64,000 bases of DNA, from contig OX246747.1 in the NCBI GenBank assembly GCA_945910005.1, positions 33,522,293-33,586,292 of the forward strand. Reading direction: 5' to 3'. The notes under the pieces were generated by a model. The model did no database searches. It was given only the letters and a program-made list of their open reading frames with translations, and was not told the DNA's origin. The position numbers and the translations under genes are program-made. Shown here piece by piece: positions 22,811 to 61,811 of the stretch (position 1 is the first letter of the stretch; every line of letters starts with the position of its first letter). The DNA is from Isoperla grammatica (lineage: Eukaryota > Arthropoda > Insecta > Plecoptera > Perlodidae).

Positions 22811-25020
22811 CAATCTTCTTCACAAGAAGATAAGTAGAGCCAAGAATATTCAGTCGAGGAAGAAAATATTTCTTCCAACGTGCGGCAATTTAATTATATT
22901 AGAAAGTAGTATTAAGCATCAGTATCACGCTTAGCTTGAAGTACATAACATAAACAAGGCAATCAAAACACTGAGACACGATTGTGAAGAAAACAAGAAA
23001 GGAATTTATATGATTGATTAGTTTTGTTTACGTCATATCACATAACAACTCGACAACGTCAACATAACAGGAATATGCGATTACAAAATAATTATGTTCG
23101 TTCGTAGAAAGAAAGTTCTATAATTCAAATTTGTTTTGACAGCCACCGAAGAATTAATTAAACTGACGCTGTGTTTGTTTTTAAAGTGACGTCATTGGAA
23201 TGTCTTAACCTGTATTAGTTGTTTTGACTATTACAACTTCGAAAGGAAAACTTGTATATAGTATGAACTTGAATGACTGCATTTTTAAACGGTTTGTTTT
23301 TCTCGGTTTCAAAACATGTGATTAAGATTTTTTAAGTGGACGAGGAGGAAAAATCTAGAATGGGCGTATTTAGATAATTTGTGTTTCTAATATTGTTGTG
23401 CAGGTCTGAGAACTCTTCAGTACGTAATGGTATTGCGACGTTATCTGAACAAATACCTTACAATGTTGCATGGTACTTCATATTGTTATAAGTTATAGCT
23501 CAAATGAAAAAGGTGATTTTGTATTTTTGAAGGGAACTGTCAAGAAAATATTTAATGAGATTTTCAGTATAATTAAAATATATAATATGTATCTCTACGT
23601 AAGGTAATTTGAAATGAATAAGTAGAAGGACATCTAGATTTTGGGACAAAAATTTTTTTTTGAGAAATTTAAGATTGTTTAAATACCTTTTATGACGACC
23701 CCGGCGAAACCATTGGCCGACACCACACTATGTACTATCTGTCTTAAAACAATGCTATTAATAATGACTACAGTTATCTCATGTATTCATATGGAAACAC
23801 CTAATATGTATCCACATTTTGACTCCGTTTGTATTTTATAAAAGCTCAAGTTATGATTATAATACCACTTATAAATCAAATAAGACACTATAAACATACA
23901 TAACAACCAACTATAATAATACAATAGAAAAATGATAAACTTCTCTATAATTATCAACATAATTAATTTAAACATTATTTTTAAATCTAGAAACAAAGTT
24001 GATTGACCTGTCATGTCTCACAGTGGCAAAGTTCATTAAAATAAAAGTTCTGGATACAACCGTAAATATAAATGTCTTGCCCTTTACTTTTACACACCTG
24101 TCATAAAGTTATACGATATAGACCATTTTAGTGCGTAATAAAGCGGAGTGTGTTGTAAAAAAAACCGATCATGTGATTTATTGAGTAGAAAGTGAGTTGT
24201 TTCCAAGACTATGTTGACAAAGAGTGAACGCGTGATAAAGAGACAAGAGATATTTCGGGGAATTTGAAGACTGGTTGTGAAGAGGTTGACTTGAAATAGC
24301 TGGGAAAGCTTCGTCTGAGTCTACAGTGTTAGATAAGGTACAAGATACTTCACTTTTGTTCGTAGACATGCGAGGGGGGAGGCAGGGTAGGGACCTTGAT
24401 ACCTCCCCCCCTCATCTCAACGCATTATACCAACTAAAACTATAAACTAATGCTAAATGTGCTCTGAAAATTTTAAATGTTGATATTTTATTTTTAAGTT
24501 GACAATACGTCCCAGATTATTTGGGATTGGGACGGTTCCGTTTTTATATTATGCTCTGACCTGGTGTCTTGGAAAGCACTCACTGTTTGTATTGACGTGA
24601 TATGAGTTATGGACAGCGGGCCTCCTAACCGGCTGCAACCTTGTCTTCTCCTACCGCGAAGGTTTTGGCTGTACAAGAATCCCTTATCTGTGTTTTGGCT
24701 TTATATATGATCACTTCCATCTCCAGAGTTTAGTGAAATTAACCCAATCTACAGAGTACCATGTACTCCTCTTAAAATCACACAAACAAACGTAAACACG
24801 CGTTTTTTATTTTTAAATTGTGGCGCAGTTTTGAGGGAAGCATCCCTCTACAACCCCCATTGGCGCTGCCTTGAAAAAGTGATGTAAAACGTGATCAAGA
24901 TAGAGCCTACATGCTCGAGACTAGCGCTCAGGTACTCAATCGAGCCGATACATGGCAACAAGTGTTTTGACGACGTCCATTTTGTTTCCAGACGGCGCCC
25001 GTGTGTCGCGCTAAAACAAG
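22811..25020. other. Upstream region of the lipase gene
   Basis: About 2.2 kb of mostly A+T-rich DNA. The last 130 bp become GC- and CpG-rich (gacggcgcccgtgtgtcgcg at about 24993). They should contain the 5' UTR and core promoter, but I cannot fix a TATA box, initiator or transcription start. A tttccag at 24984-24990 could be a 3' splice site ending a 5' UTR intron. Confidence 0.35.
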
Positions 25021-51823
<26,803 letters not shown>

Positions 51824-51940
51824 CGCGACCAAACATAGTCACACGAGTTGCGTCGGTCCGTCCGTCAGTACATCAACGTATCCAGTAGTGAAACTCGCAT
51901 TGAACACTTGCGCACGGATAGGTTGTCTAGGAGGAAGATA
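51824..51940 (+). other. Probable start of lipase 3' UTR
   Basis: CpG-containing, non-coding, directly after the stop. No polyadenylation signal close by. A possible one, aataaa at 54702, is nearly 3 kb away after several repeats. Confidence 0.4.
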
Positions 51941-52192
51941 GTGGCCCTACAGACTGAATGATAAATGTATCCAACAATATAATCAGTATGACTGTGCTTT
52001 TTATTTCATTAAATTATCAATGAACTAAGTATCACAGTCATACTAATTATAATGTTAGATACATTTATCATTCAGTCTGTAGGGCTTATCAAACCACAGC
52101 GCTATGATAACTCAGATTTTCAATTTTGAGATAAAATTAAAAAATGAAAACTTTCTGCGGTATTTGACGTAGAAGTATCCTTTTCTCTTCAA
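51941..52192. mobile_element. MITE, family M, partial
   Basis: Inner foldback ccctacagactgaatgataa against ttatcattcagtctgtaggg, then aaaccacagcgctatg and tttgacgtagaagtatcctt, as in 19103-19608. The outer left arm is missing. Confidence 0.65.
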
Positions 52193-52230
52193 CGTCCGGT
52201 TTGGTTCCGACTAAAAGTGGCGGCTACTAT

Positions 52231-52518
52231 CGTTGAGTGAGTAATGTAGGGTAGAGTGGCAACGCAATCGGCAGTTTGTCTACCGCCTTATGCTGCCCAA
52301 CATATTTGAGTCGGGTAGTAAAAGTTCGCCAAGCGACGCGATGGCGGAGTTTTCGGCTGTCTTTGTATATCTTCGGTGAAGTAGCCGACCTATCAAGCTC
52401 CGTCGTCGCGTTGCTTGGCGAACTTCTAATACCCGATTAAAGTATTTCGGGCAGTAAAAGGCGGTAGACAAAGTGCCGATGGCGTGGGGCCTCTATACCC
52501 TATATTACTCACTCAACG
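52231..52518. mobile_element. 7-bp-TSD foldback MITE, family A, intact copy
   Basis: 288 bp, cgttgagtgagtaatgtagg to cactcaacg. Exact 7-bp flanks ctactat (52224-52230 and 52519-52525). Arms include gtttgtctaccgccttatgc against gcggtagacaaagtgccga, and agttcgccaagcgacgcgat against cgcgttgcttggcgaactt. No coding frame. Confidence 0.88.
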
Positions 52519-52525
52519 CTACTAT

Positions 52526-54814
52526 AGGCTAGGTGTTGACACTACCTACCACTATAGGCTAGGCCTCACAGGCCATAGCATAGAAACTGCGCGCGCATTT
52601 GTGTTGCAAGAAAATTGGTCGAGTTTAACTACTGGATACATTTATATACTGTGATCCTACGTCGGCGTGACTTATCACAGCTATGAGTGAGTCTTTCAGT
52701 GAACTTAGTGGATCCGAAAGGATCAAGTGATAAAACGAAACAGTGGACGAATAAAATGGACTAGACTTGTGCGCGATAGAAAAGAAATTGCCTTTGAAGA
52801 GGATGAAGATACTTTGAGAGGAAAGTATCCTCTTGGCAATACTTCACATCCAAGAGATTACTTGTTGCTAATTTCGTAGAACGAGGATTTTTCTTTCTAC
52901 CCTTCTTGAAAGTTAACTTTATAACTGTTATGTAGGCCTCAAGTGGCATTAACCCTCTGATTATAAAGGATCCTGTTGACAAAGCAGGTGTTTCTACTAC
53001 CTACAATGAAAACATTAATCAATACTTATGGATATTATTGTGTTCAGTGTTTTTTTGTTTTGTTGTTGCTTTCGGTGTGTGAGAGAGAATGGCTATGGCG
53101 CTGTGTCTGCCTGGCCGAAAATAACCCCTTTCAACGAATTTAGTTTCGACAATGACGGCGAAGAAATCGCTCTACGTAATTGGCAACAAATATGGTAACT
53201 TCTTATGGTAATGCGAACATTTTTTCAGTATTCGACAAGTGAGTTTCTGATAGTTTCCAACCCCTACTAGAGGAATCTCATATTATATGGCCCTCAAATA
53301 ACCAATGTGATATATACTTAAAATACGACAAATGTTTGAAGTGCTGGTTATTAAAATGCACACAACATTGTCAGTTATTTCAAGATTAATTCCTACACAA
53401 TTAATAATATAGTTTAGTATTTAATATAATTATGTCACTGTTAACTACAGTTACTGACACCGTTCAAAAGTAGATATAATTCTTTAGTATTATCAACACA
53501 ATTGACTGAAAGCATAAGAATTTAAAGTTAAGTGTTCATATCTTTAAAATAACATTTAATTTCCAAATTTTGGAATGAAAAGGAGTAAGATATTTTCAAG
53601 ATCTACAGATTTTAAACTGGTATTAAAAATATTACATTTGTATCAAATTTGAGATGATATTTAAAATGTCTAATTTTATGAAAACACAATAAGGTTAGCA
53701 TTTTTTTTTTATATATCTATATATCTTATTAATATATATTCCTGTATGATTTCAAAATTTGGAAATAAGATGGTATTGTATAAAAATATGAATAAAAAAC
53801 AAACTCTCACGCTTTTCAAGTTATTTGCCTCTATACTCTTAAAAATAAATGACATATTGTGGTTGTGTTTGAAATGTAAACATGCTTCATACTTTTCTAA
53901 TTCATCACAAATTCTCTTGTTAACTATACCACCGGAAATGACGTCATAATTGTAAAATTTCATCAATTTTCTGTTTAAATTAAATATAATGAAAATTGGA
54001 AGAAATTCGTACGAAACAGGATCAAAAACAAAAATCCAAAGAAACCACTATAATTCTAGATAAAAGGAAGCAAGCATTTCACATTTTGAACATAATCTAC
54101 GACTTAACTGATGGCATTTTAAACTAAGGACAATTTGAAGAAATTGAATTGACCCTTTTAATTTTAACATTTTTAGTATCTACAATTTGTTCACTTCTCT
54201 AATTATTTCTAGAGAGCGAAGATTCTTAAGCCAGTGTACCGATATTTTTATGTATGTCAAATTTATTATCCGTAAAATATATAGAGAACATAATTTTTAA
54301 AATCAATTGTTTCTCAGATATAGAAAAAAACAGCCAATTTGGAATTTTGTAAACCTCTACACAAAATAATTAAAAGTAGCATTGAAAATTAACACTGTAC
54401 TGAAAAAATCAATTAGTATTACATTTTTAAAGCTTATCAGCTTCCTACAACCAGCAAGATTATATACTATAATATGTTTTATTATTTTTAACACTATTTA
54501 ACAGAAGTCAATGATAATAGACGAAAGCCTAAATGTTTTTAAATGTACCAGTCAATCAATATATTGGCTTCAATCATCTAACCCATGTACTATGCCAGTG
54601 TATATATGATCATTATTCATTGTATTTTAAACATGTATATAATAAGCTATTTGTATATATAACCTTCATTACTTTTCATTGTTAAAAACATTTTATAGAT
54701 CAATAAAATGACTTTTTTTATATACCCTGTTGTGTTTATTTATCTTCGAGTTTCATATTTGCTGTAAATTAATTGCAGCGAAACCACGTGGGGTTATGTC
54801 CTTACCCCGCTCCA
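52526..54814. other. A+T-rich spacer, possible distal 3' UTR
   Basis: About 2.2 kb without supported genes. An aataaa at 54702-54707 followed by a T/G-rich stretch could be a polyadenylation site for the lipase. This is speculative. Confidence 0.35.
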
Positions 54815-54895
54815 TTTTCATATTTCACCCACTCATCGTCTCGATAAGCAAGTTGAAAAAATATGAGACGTTAAGCCCAAATATCAATCAATCAA
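54815..54895 (+). mobile_element. SINE S2 fragment
   Basis: tttcacccactcatcgtctc, gataagcaagttg, tatgagacgttaag and the caatcaatcaat tail; same order as 18325-18400. Confidence 0.6.
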
Positions 54896-55136
54896 TGTAT
54901 CAACCACTGTTGGTTGCTAGGGACTTGAAAGTAACGCATTACTTGTTGTTTACCAACCCTGCCAGACTAAAGTTCGTCTCTATCCAAAATACACGCCGGT
55001 AAAGAGAACTCCACAAACGAAAGCTTATTTCCCGCTCACTGTGCAAGGTTGTAAACGTCAAGCTTGTCCCCAGGAAGAATGCACAGTTTAAAAGCAAGTG
55101 ACCTTCAATGCTTTCTATTCAAATATACTCGTCATA

Positions 55137-55276
55137 CAACATCTTCGGTAATGCTTCCGTCACGGGTGGGTGAGCGGCAGCCAACCAGCGACCGTGGCTA
55201 ATTCAGATACCTGCTCGGGTTGGCCGAGACCGTAAACACGTCATTGATTGATGACGAAAGCATTACCGAAGTTGTT
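55137..55276. mobile_element. Foldback MITE, distant family H relative
   Basis: Left acaacatcttcggtaatgct; right inverse gcattaccgaagttgtt. The inner tccgtcacgggtgggtgagc and gtgacga-like blocks resemble 56567-56733. Confidence 0.55.
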
Positions 55277-55974
55277 TTTAGAGACCTATAACAAAAACCA
55301 CCCGCTTGACAATTCGCACTCTCAAGGACGTTTAAAAGTGACGTCACTGGCCAATTTGGCGGCCGTGCCGGGTTAACTTCACAGCGTGACATTGGCGATA
55401 TCGCTGGAACGATGATCACTTATCTCGTTCTAGCTGTTATACTATTCATTTTGATGGAAAAACTTATAGGAAAGCATATTTAGTTTAAGGCACCGTGTGT
55501 TAGTACATACAGCGCTATATGTAGCCAAATTTAGCAACTAACTGCTGAAGATTTCATTCCGCGGTTGAAAATAGTGCTGGATATTATTGTGATATATCTT
55601 GGTTTTTGTTTGGTGTTTTGTTTTGTTTTTTATTGTTGATGTGCATTTATTTTGTTTTGTTGTTTTGTGTTTTATTTTGCCTTTTACTGTCTTGTTTTGT
55701 TTGTGTTTGTTGTTTGTTTGTTATTTGTTGTTTTTACGTCTAAAACGTGTCCTGATTAAAATGGTGGCTTGCCTTTTTAAGATTTACTGATGGGATTCAT
55801 AATCTGCACAAAAAATTTAAAAGCCGTATTTAATTAAACAATTTTCACAATTTGTCTTTATCGACGTAGGAAGATCGACGCTGCTTCAGCAGTTTGTTGC
55901 GCGACTTTGCAACTTTGAGCGCTTCACTAAGATACAACTCCATGATCTAAGGGTCCTTGATTTAGTTATGTTTT
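55277..55974. other. Spacer, nothing recognised
   Basis: Includes a GT/TG-rich stretch at 55590-55740 whose Phe/Leu/Val-rich frame is a composition artefact. No other feature upstream of the tRNA gene's terminator. Confidence 0.4.
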
Positions 55975-55981
55975 AAAAAAA
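55975..55981 (-). terminator. Pol III terminator of tRNA-Gly
   Basis: Seven T residues on the - strand, three bases beyond the mature tRNA 3' end. Runs of four or more T terminate RNA polymerase III (established knowledge). Confidence 0.85.
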
Positions 55982-55983
55982 CT

Positions 55984-56054
55984 TGCATCGGCCGGGAATC
56001 GAACCCGGGCCGCCCGCGTGGCAGGCGAGCATTCTACCACTGAACCACCGATGC
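55984..56054 (-). tRNA. tRNA-Gly (anticodon GCC)
   Basis: 71 nt including the discriminator A. The acceptor stem GCATCGG pairs perfectly with CCGATGC. The anticodon stem CTCGC/GCGGG holds the loop CTGCCAC (anticodon GCC). A box TGGTTCAGTGGTAGAATGC and B box GGTTCGATTCC are intact. No intron. Unlike the SINE heads in the window, it forms a complete cloverleaf and has its own T7 terminator, so it is a real, probably functional gene. Confidence 0.97.
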
Positions 56055-56221
56055 TGATAGTTAAGATGTACTCTCTCCATCTACTAATCAATGCATGATC
56101 ACTACAACCACGCAGATCCTCTAGTCTGCAGTAGAAACAACATGATACTCCGACTGTTATGTGGGTTACCTTACCTTTCACAACTACATTGCTGGCCCAG
56201 TGTCATGAGTCAGTAACTATA

Positions 56222-56433
56222 AAGCGGGTGTTACACGGAGAAGTTAGAAAAGTAAAAAGCAGAAAGTAAAGAGTAGAGATAGCGTGTAGCTTACGGGAAA
56301 AAGTGAAAAGTGAGAAGTTCTCCCCAAAAGTAGGACAATGTTGAACAAGTAAAAAGTCCCGTAAGCTACACGCTGTATCTACTCTTTACTTTCTGCTTTT
56401 TACTTTTCTAACTTCTCCGTGTAACACCCGCTT
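56222..56433. mobile_element. MITE, family G, 212 bp, near-perfect arms
   Basis: Left aagcgggtgttacacggaga, then agttagaaaagtaaaaagca; the right end is its exact inverse, ending ccgtgtaacacccgctt. Inner arms (gtgtagcttacggga against tcccgtaagctacac) continue the pairing for about 95 bp per arm. The high arm identity suggests a young insertion. Confidence 0.85.
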
Positions 56434-56566
56434 AAGAACAAGTGGGAACCAATAGTGTAATATTGCACTAGTGGGATCTTGATATCCTGTTTGCAAATAA
56501 AGGCATTATTATTAATACACATTTAAAAGGAACAATATTATTAGTTGTTTTTCATTATTACCCTTG

Positions 56567-56733
56567 TTATACTTGGCCCAAGACTACCTTACACATGCTT
56601 TCGTCACAGGCGAGGTGAGACACTCGTAGCCAACCAGCGAACCGCCCGAGACACACCCGCGTAAATAGCGACCGTTGATTGGCTACGAGCCCCTCGCCTG
56701 TGACGAAAGTAATGTAGTTTTGGGACAACTATA
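56567..56733. mobile_element. MITE, family H, copy 2
   Basis: ttatacttggcccaagacta on the left, tagttttgggacaactataa on the right. Inner ctttcgtcacaggcgaggtg pairs with ctcgcctgtgacgaaagtaa, and ctcgtagccaaccagcg with ttgattggctacgag. Same family as 48047-48214. Confidence 0.75.
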
Positions 56734-56736
56734 AAT

Positions 56737-57170
56737 AAATAAAATAAAAAAAATTCACATTTAGAGTCTACCCACTCAGTAACTAAACTGATTTGCAGTG
56801 GGGGACTTTAATTTAAAGTGACTAAACCAACCCTGTAGGCTCCGAACACCATCGACGAGTGAGCGATAACCAATCAAAGATCGATATTTCAAATACGAAA
56901 CATATGCCTCAGTGATTGGACAGTGCGAACACCTGCGGACAAATGCCAGAATCAACAAGGCCGATTCAGAACAACTTTGAATTTATTGAGTGCTTCGTTG
57001 CTAGGACGGCTCGAAAGTCACCGTTTTCTTATTCCTAAGCCAAGAAGTAATGGAATTGAATCCATAATAGAAGTTAAAAAACTTCTGCCTGAAGCGGGAT
57101 TTGAAACCCGGGACCTTCTGCATTGAAAGCAGGGATGCTAACCACTGGACCAACGAGCCACCTCAATTTG
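56737..57170 (-). mobile_element. SINE S1, full length with tRNA-like head
   Basis: On the - strand the head reads ggctcgttggtccagtggtt, agcatccctgctttcaatgc and gggtttcaaatcccgcttca (B-box-like). The entire S1 body follows, ending in an A-rich (TAAA)n tail at the left edge beside MITE H. The body matches 1355-1775 in reverse along its length. The head cannot form a full tRNA cloverleaf, so it is not a tRNA gene. Confidence 0.85.
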
Positions 57171-57400
57171 TCTGTATTATATTTTATAAACACAGGCACA
57201 ATTCGTTCGTTCGCCTGTCTTACACTGGGTACTCTTACACTGGCCAGTGTAAAAATCTCCTGCACTGACTGCACCAGTGTAAGTTTAAATTACGGGTGAA
57301 TGCCATACAAATATTAATCACACTGACTTACGCGGGTTCAGAAGAATGACTTAGTAGTTACACTAGTGTAAAGTGTAAAACAAACGAACGAAGCTCTGGT
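57171..57400. mobile_element. Foldback repeat with ttacactggtgtaa-type motifs
   Basis: Outer caattcgttcgttcg and cgaacgaagctctg arms and repeated acactgg/ccagtgt words. In reverse complement it matches 62455-62600 (actttacactagtgtaa, tggcattcac, ggagatttttacac). Probably a MITE family with two inverted copies. Confidence 0.5.
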
Positions 57401-57724
57401 AAACTCTTTAAATTACAAGAAATCAATTTTTGTGGACGCGTTTATATTGTGTTCTGGATAATTCAAAAATTTCTATGTTCTATAATAGAATCGATGTAGA
57501 TTTTCTCATTCCCGCATCTGTGTTCCTTTTTTAAATAATGCTCGCATGCAGAGAATGACGTATCGCAGAATAAAATCCCAATAAACTTATGAGAAATCAT
57601 TAATTAATAATTAATTAATTAAATTTTGAGGGATTGTAACTAAAACACGTTACGTATTAATTATTACATTACGAATTACAAGTACACGAATTACTTTCTA
57701 TTTTCAAACATTCAAAATTCCATC
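57401..57724. other. A+T-rich spacer
   Basis: Nothing recognised. Confidence 0.4.
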
Positions 57725-58130
57725 CGTTTCGCTAGTAGAATAGAACGTTTGATGTAGCCAATCACAGACGAGCTGCGGCTGATGACGTCATCGACACGAG
57801 CGACCAATCAGCGGCAAGCGCGCGAACCATCCCCGACAAGACACGAGCACCACCGACTACCGTACCGAACGAAGAACGAACGTTCTTTTCTTATCTTGTC
57901 AACGGTTGACTTGTCTGCGTCCTTCCTTTCACCCTCCACATCAACAGGTGTCAAACGGGTGTCTATCGCGCGATCTAAGCTCAACAAGTGTTATCAGAGT
58001 CTTTGCGAAGTGTTGACGAGCGTTTTGAAGTGTTTTAATGCCGAAACTCGCGCGATTTATTAGTAAAATGTGTCGGATCAAAGTGGGGGGTGTTTAGTCC
58101 GTTGAAAAATTCCGTAAAAAGTTTCCAGTG
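57725..58130 (+). promoter_or_regulatory. Candidate promoter / 5' UTR of an unidentified gene
   Basis: A CpG-rich island in A+T-rich surroundings. It holds a perfect CRE palindrome TGACGTCA (57783-57790) between two CCAAT boxes (57758-57762 and 57804-57808), then GC-rich, stop-containing sequence of UTR character. No TATA box is evident. No coding exon follows in the remaining 6 kb, so the gene, if real, has a long first intron. The strand is inferred from the order of the boxes before the UTR-like part and could be wrong. Confidence 0.4.
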
Positions 58131-58789
58131 GCGGATTTACTCGTAAAATCCTTCAAAACCATCCAAGTTTTTGTGTCTTAGTGCGTGTTTTTAATGTTTA
58201 TAAACATTGTTTTGCAATTCTCGTGCATTCAAATCAAATTTTCAAGTCAATTTTTTTCATTTTTTGACGGTTTGGAAAGATTTCTTAACGTTGTTCCCTC
58301 GGTTGTTCTAAAACCCGCCATTTTGAGTTTTCCGACAAATTTTATTTTCGTTTACCCAGTTTTTCCTTTATATTCCGTGCGACTACTACGACCACGAATC
58401 GAATAAAACTTAATATAAATATATTTTCAATAAATTGAATTGATTTTAAGTGTTTTCTATCGGATACAATTGACTGACCGATTCGTTTGCATTCAACAGG
58501 TGATACCGAATGTTGTAGCCTAGGCCTAATTTTTTTTGCCGCTTCATTTTTGTGTGTTCATTTCCAACTTTAAATATCACCTACTCGATTAATATCGTTG
58601 CCACGAACTCCCCATTCTCTCGTCTCGATCTCCCTCGCTGCAAATATACTGACGTCTTACACACCTCAATAATATCATCACCGTGACGTGTGCGTGTGCC
58701 GTGTGCGTGTGCGAGGTTGTATCAGCTCAGTGCATTAAGGTACCTAGGCCTAGCCATGGGTACCTACCCATCAAATAAATCTGTTTTTA
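58131..58789. other. Sequence downstream of the candidate promoter
   Basis: No coding exon supported. Fragments such as gtgcgtgtgccgtgtgcgtg near 58690 are simple GT-rich sequence. Confidence 0.4.
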
Positions 58790-59025
58790 TATTTTACCCA
58801 CACGGTTATAAGAATTGATTTTCAGTGCGGGACATTTATGCCAATTCATTATGTGCTTCATTGCTATGACGGCTCTAAAGTCACCGTGCACCAGTACCAT
58901 TGCTAGATTAAAATCAATTTCCAAAGCTAAAAACCCACGCCTTGAAACGGGATTGGAACCCTGGACCTTCTACATCGAAAGCAGCAATACTAGACCAACG
59001 AGCCACACAGCTACGAATGTGTTCT
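58790..59025 (-). mobile_element. SINE S1b, full length
   Basis: On the - strand: tRNA-like head (tggctcgttggtctagtatt, B-box-like gttccaatcccgtttcaag), then gactttagagccgtcatagc, aatgaagcacataatgaatt, gcataaatgtcccgcac, and the tail accgtgtgggtaaa. It is shorter than S1 because the middle of the body is missing. Confidence 0.75.
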
Positions 59026-59084
59026 ACCCAGGGTGCAAGCCGGCATTTCATGGTGAGTTTCAATATTTTATTTTATTATTTTAT

Positions 59085-59455
59085 TGTATTATATCTCAAG
59101 AATGCCAATAGAAATCGAAAACCTGACTGCTTAGCGTACTGTGGTTGTCACAAGATGTATCTCAACATTGTAATCAGTATCTATGGTTGTTGATTCTATT
59201 AAACTATTATTCATTAAAAATTCAAAATAATTATACACTACTGATTATCATATTTTGTGTATTGTATTGTTTATCATTTAGTCTGTAGGGCAGGGCTTAC
59301 CAAACCACAGTGCGCTATGCCATCAGTTTTTTTATTTAGAGTAGCATTCTAGAGATATAATTTCAAAAATGTTGTGTGAGAGTTAGAGTAGAGTAGGCCT
59401 AATCTGGAGATACAATTTCAATAAAAATGAAAATTTCGTGTGGGAGTATCTTTAA
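59085..59455. mobile_element. MITE, family M, decayed copy
   Basis: tatatctcaagaatgccaat, aaatcgaaaacctgac, tttagtctgtagggc, aaaccacagtgcgctatg and gagatataatttcaaaaatg follow the order seen at 19103-19608, with duplicated ends. Confidence 0.55.
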
Positions 59456-59790
59456 TAAACATGTCATATACTTGCATCAGGCTTGAGATTTTATTTGGAA
59501 GGAGTGGATGAATAGACTCCGGATCTATTGTTCCGGCCGAACCGGTTGTTCAGACACCTCTCAAAGAATTTTTAGGTTGGAACAATAGACCCCAGCTCCA
59601 TTCATTCTACCTCTCAATCCTGAACCAAGTTTAGATGGCAGCATTCACCTTGTGACTGAGGAACCCCTTTAAAACTATGTCAGTATATGACCGATGGCGT
59701 AATCGAACCCAAAACCTCTAAACCGTAGATACACTGAACCACACTAATCGTGTACAAAAGTTGATTTTCGGTCATGTGTATCATCGCTTA
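59456..59790. other. Spacer with a decayed tRNA-like box and small palindrome
   Basis: ctccggatctattgttccgg and ttggaacaatagaccccagc form imperfect arms at 59517-59600. Near 59690-59740, gatggcgtaatcgaacccaa is a decayed - strand B-box-like sequence. Confidence 0.4.
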
Positions 59791-60480
59791 TATTGGCCGT
59801 AAGATATTTCGTAGTAGTCTCGATTAAAAACGATACTTTTCAAAACAATCGAATCAATAAAATCAATCGATCTGTTGGTTCGAATCGATATCAAGCCAAG
59901 ATGTCGAGTGATCGTGATCGGTAGATTGTAATCAAGACGTGATAAACGGGCACGTAGTCTACTCCTGACCAATATTTCCAACGAACATTCAGGTCTACTG
60001 TAATTCTATGATTTCAATAAGTATCATTTTCCTATGTCTTGGCTATGCCTGTACTCCGACTACCGACTATCGCGTATGACGTGGCTTCTTTACTTGGAAG
60101 GGGGGGGGGGGGGGGGAGAGGGGGTAGGTATCGCGAGAAGTAGTTCATAATATCTTTTCAAGTCACTGTGGGTCCAGTTTCGACTCATCGTATTTATAAG
60201 AAAGGTTTCCATTGCCCTTGAAGCTATATTTTCTATTGCGTAATCTTGGAAACACTCAGTAACACTGCGATTGTGTCGACTAAAATACTACCCCCGATAA
60301 TAACCTAAAGATTATTCATCCTACATGTTTATTCTTTGTATTCCTATCTTAATCTCAACGAAAAGCAGGAACGGATGTGTCTCACTGGTCTAGACGAGAC
60401 GAGATGCGCAACGAGGAGGGTAATCTAGACGATGTGCCAAGCGTACCGAGGTCAAGACGCCGTGGTTAGCGCCAGCGGAG
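59791..60480. repeat. Segmental duplication, copy 1
   Basis: About 690 bp nearly identical to 60788-61492, in direct orientation about 1 kb apart. It contains a G run at 60102-60117 and ends at a (GA)n tract. No gene content; the identical small - strand frame in both copies shows no motif. Confidence 0.95.
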
Positions 60481-60619
<139 letters not shown>

Positions 60620-60787
60620 TTATTGATATTTGATATTTATTGGCTTAAAGGCGTGCTACGTAGGGGCTATTAAGCCCCTTTGAGTGTAGCCAACCTCTTC
60701 ATTACAGATAATATACAGACAGCATGAACATATGAACATGAAATATATGAAATAGAATGTGAGATAATACATATGAAATTGGAGATA

Positions 60788-61492
60788 TATTGGCCGTAAG
60801 ATATTTCGTAGTAGTCTCGATTAAAAACGATACTTTTCAAAACAATCGAATCAATAAAATCAATCGATCTGTTGGTTCGAATCGATATCAAGCCAAGATG
60901 TCGAGTGATCGTGATCGGTAGATTGTAATCAAGACGTGATAAACGGGCACGTAGTCTACTCCTGACCAATATTTCCAACGAACATTCAGGTCTACTGTAA
61001 TTCTATGATTTCAATAAGTATCATTTTCCTATGTCTTGGCTATGCCTGTACTCCGACTACCGACTATCGCGTATGACGTGGCTTCTTTACTTGGAAGGGG
61101 GGGGGGGGGGGGAGGGGGGGGAGGAGGGGGTAGGTATCGCTGAGAAGTAGTTCATAATATCTTTTCAAGTCACTGTGGGTCCAGTTTCGACTCATCGTAT
61201 TTATAAGAAAGGTTTCCATTGCCCCTTGAAGCTATATTTTCTATTGCGTAATCTTGGGAAACACTCAGTAACACTGCGATTGTGGTCGACTAAAATACTA
61301 CCCCCCCGATAATACCTAAAGATTATTCATCCTACATGTTTATTCTTTGTATTCCTATCTTAATCTCAACGAAAAGCAGGAACGGATGTGGTCTCACTGG
61401 TCTAGACGCGACGAGATGCGCAACGAGGAGGGTAATCTAGACGATGTGCCAAGCGTACCGAGGTCAAGACGCCCGTGGTTAGCGCCAGCGGA
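60788..61492. repeat. Segmental duplication, copy 2, beside the N gap
   Basis: Differs from copy 1 mainly by one-base indels in homopolymers and short repeats (for example gccccttgaag for gcccttgaag, cttgggaaac for cttggaaac). It also has an expanded G-rich run at 61098-61130, about 15 bp longer overall. It is followed by a (GA)n tract (61493-61611) running into the gap. Confidence 0.95.
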
Positions 61493-61515
61493 GAAAGAGA
61501 GAGAGAGAGAGGAGG

Positions 61516-61549
<34 letters not shown>

Positions 61550-61611
61550 GAGAGAGGAGGGAGAGGAGAGAGGAGAGAGAGGAGAGAGAGGAGAGAGGAG
61601 AGAGAGAGAGA

Positions 61612-61811
61612 NNNNNNNNNNNNNNNNNNNNNNNNNNNNNNNNNNNNNNNNNNNNNNNNNNNNNNNNNNNNNNNNNNNNNNNNNNNNNNNNNNNNNNNNN
61701 NNNNNNNNNNNNNNNNNNNNNNNNNNNNNNNNNNNNNNNNNNNNNNNNNNNNNNNNNNNNNNNNNNNNNNNNNNNNNNNNNNNNNNNNNNNNNNNNNNNN
61801 NNNNNNNNNNN
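61612..61811. other. Assembly gap, 200 N
   Basis: Exactly 200 N bases. The round size indicates a scaffold gap of unknown true length inside a GA tract. Confidence 0.99.
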
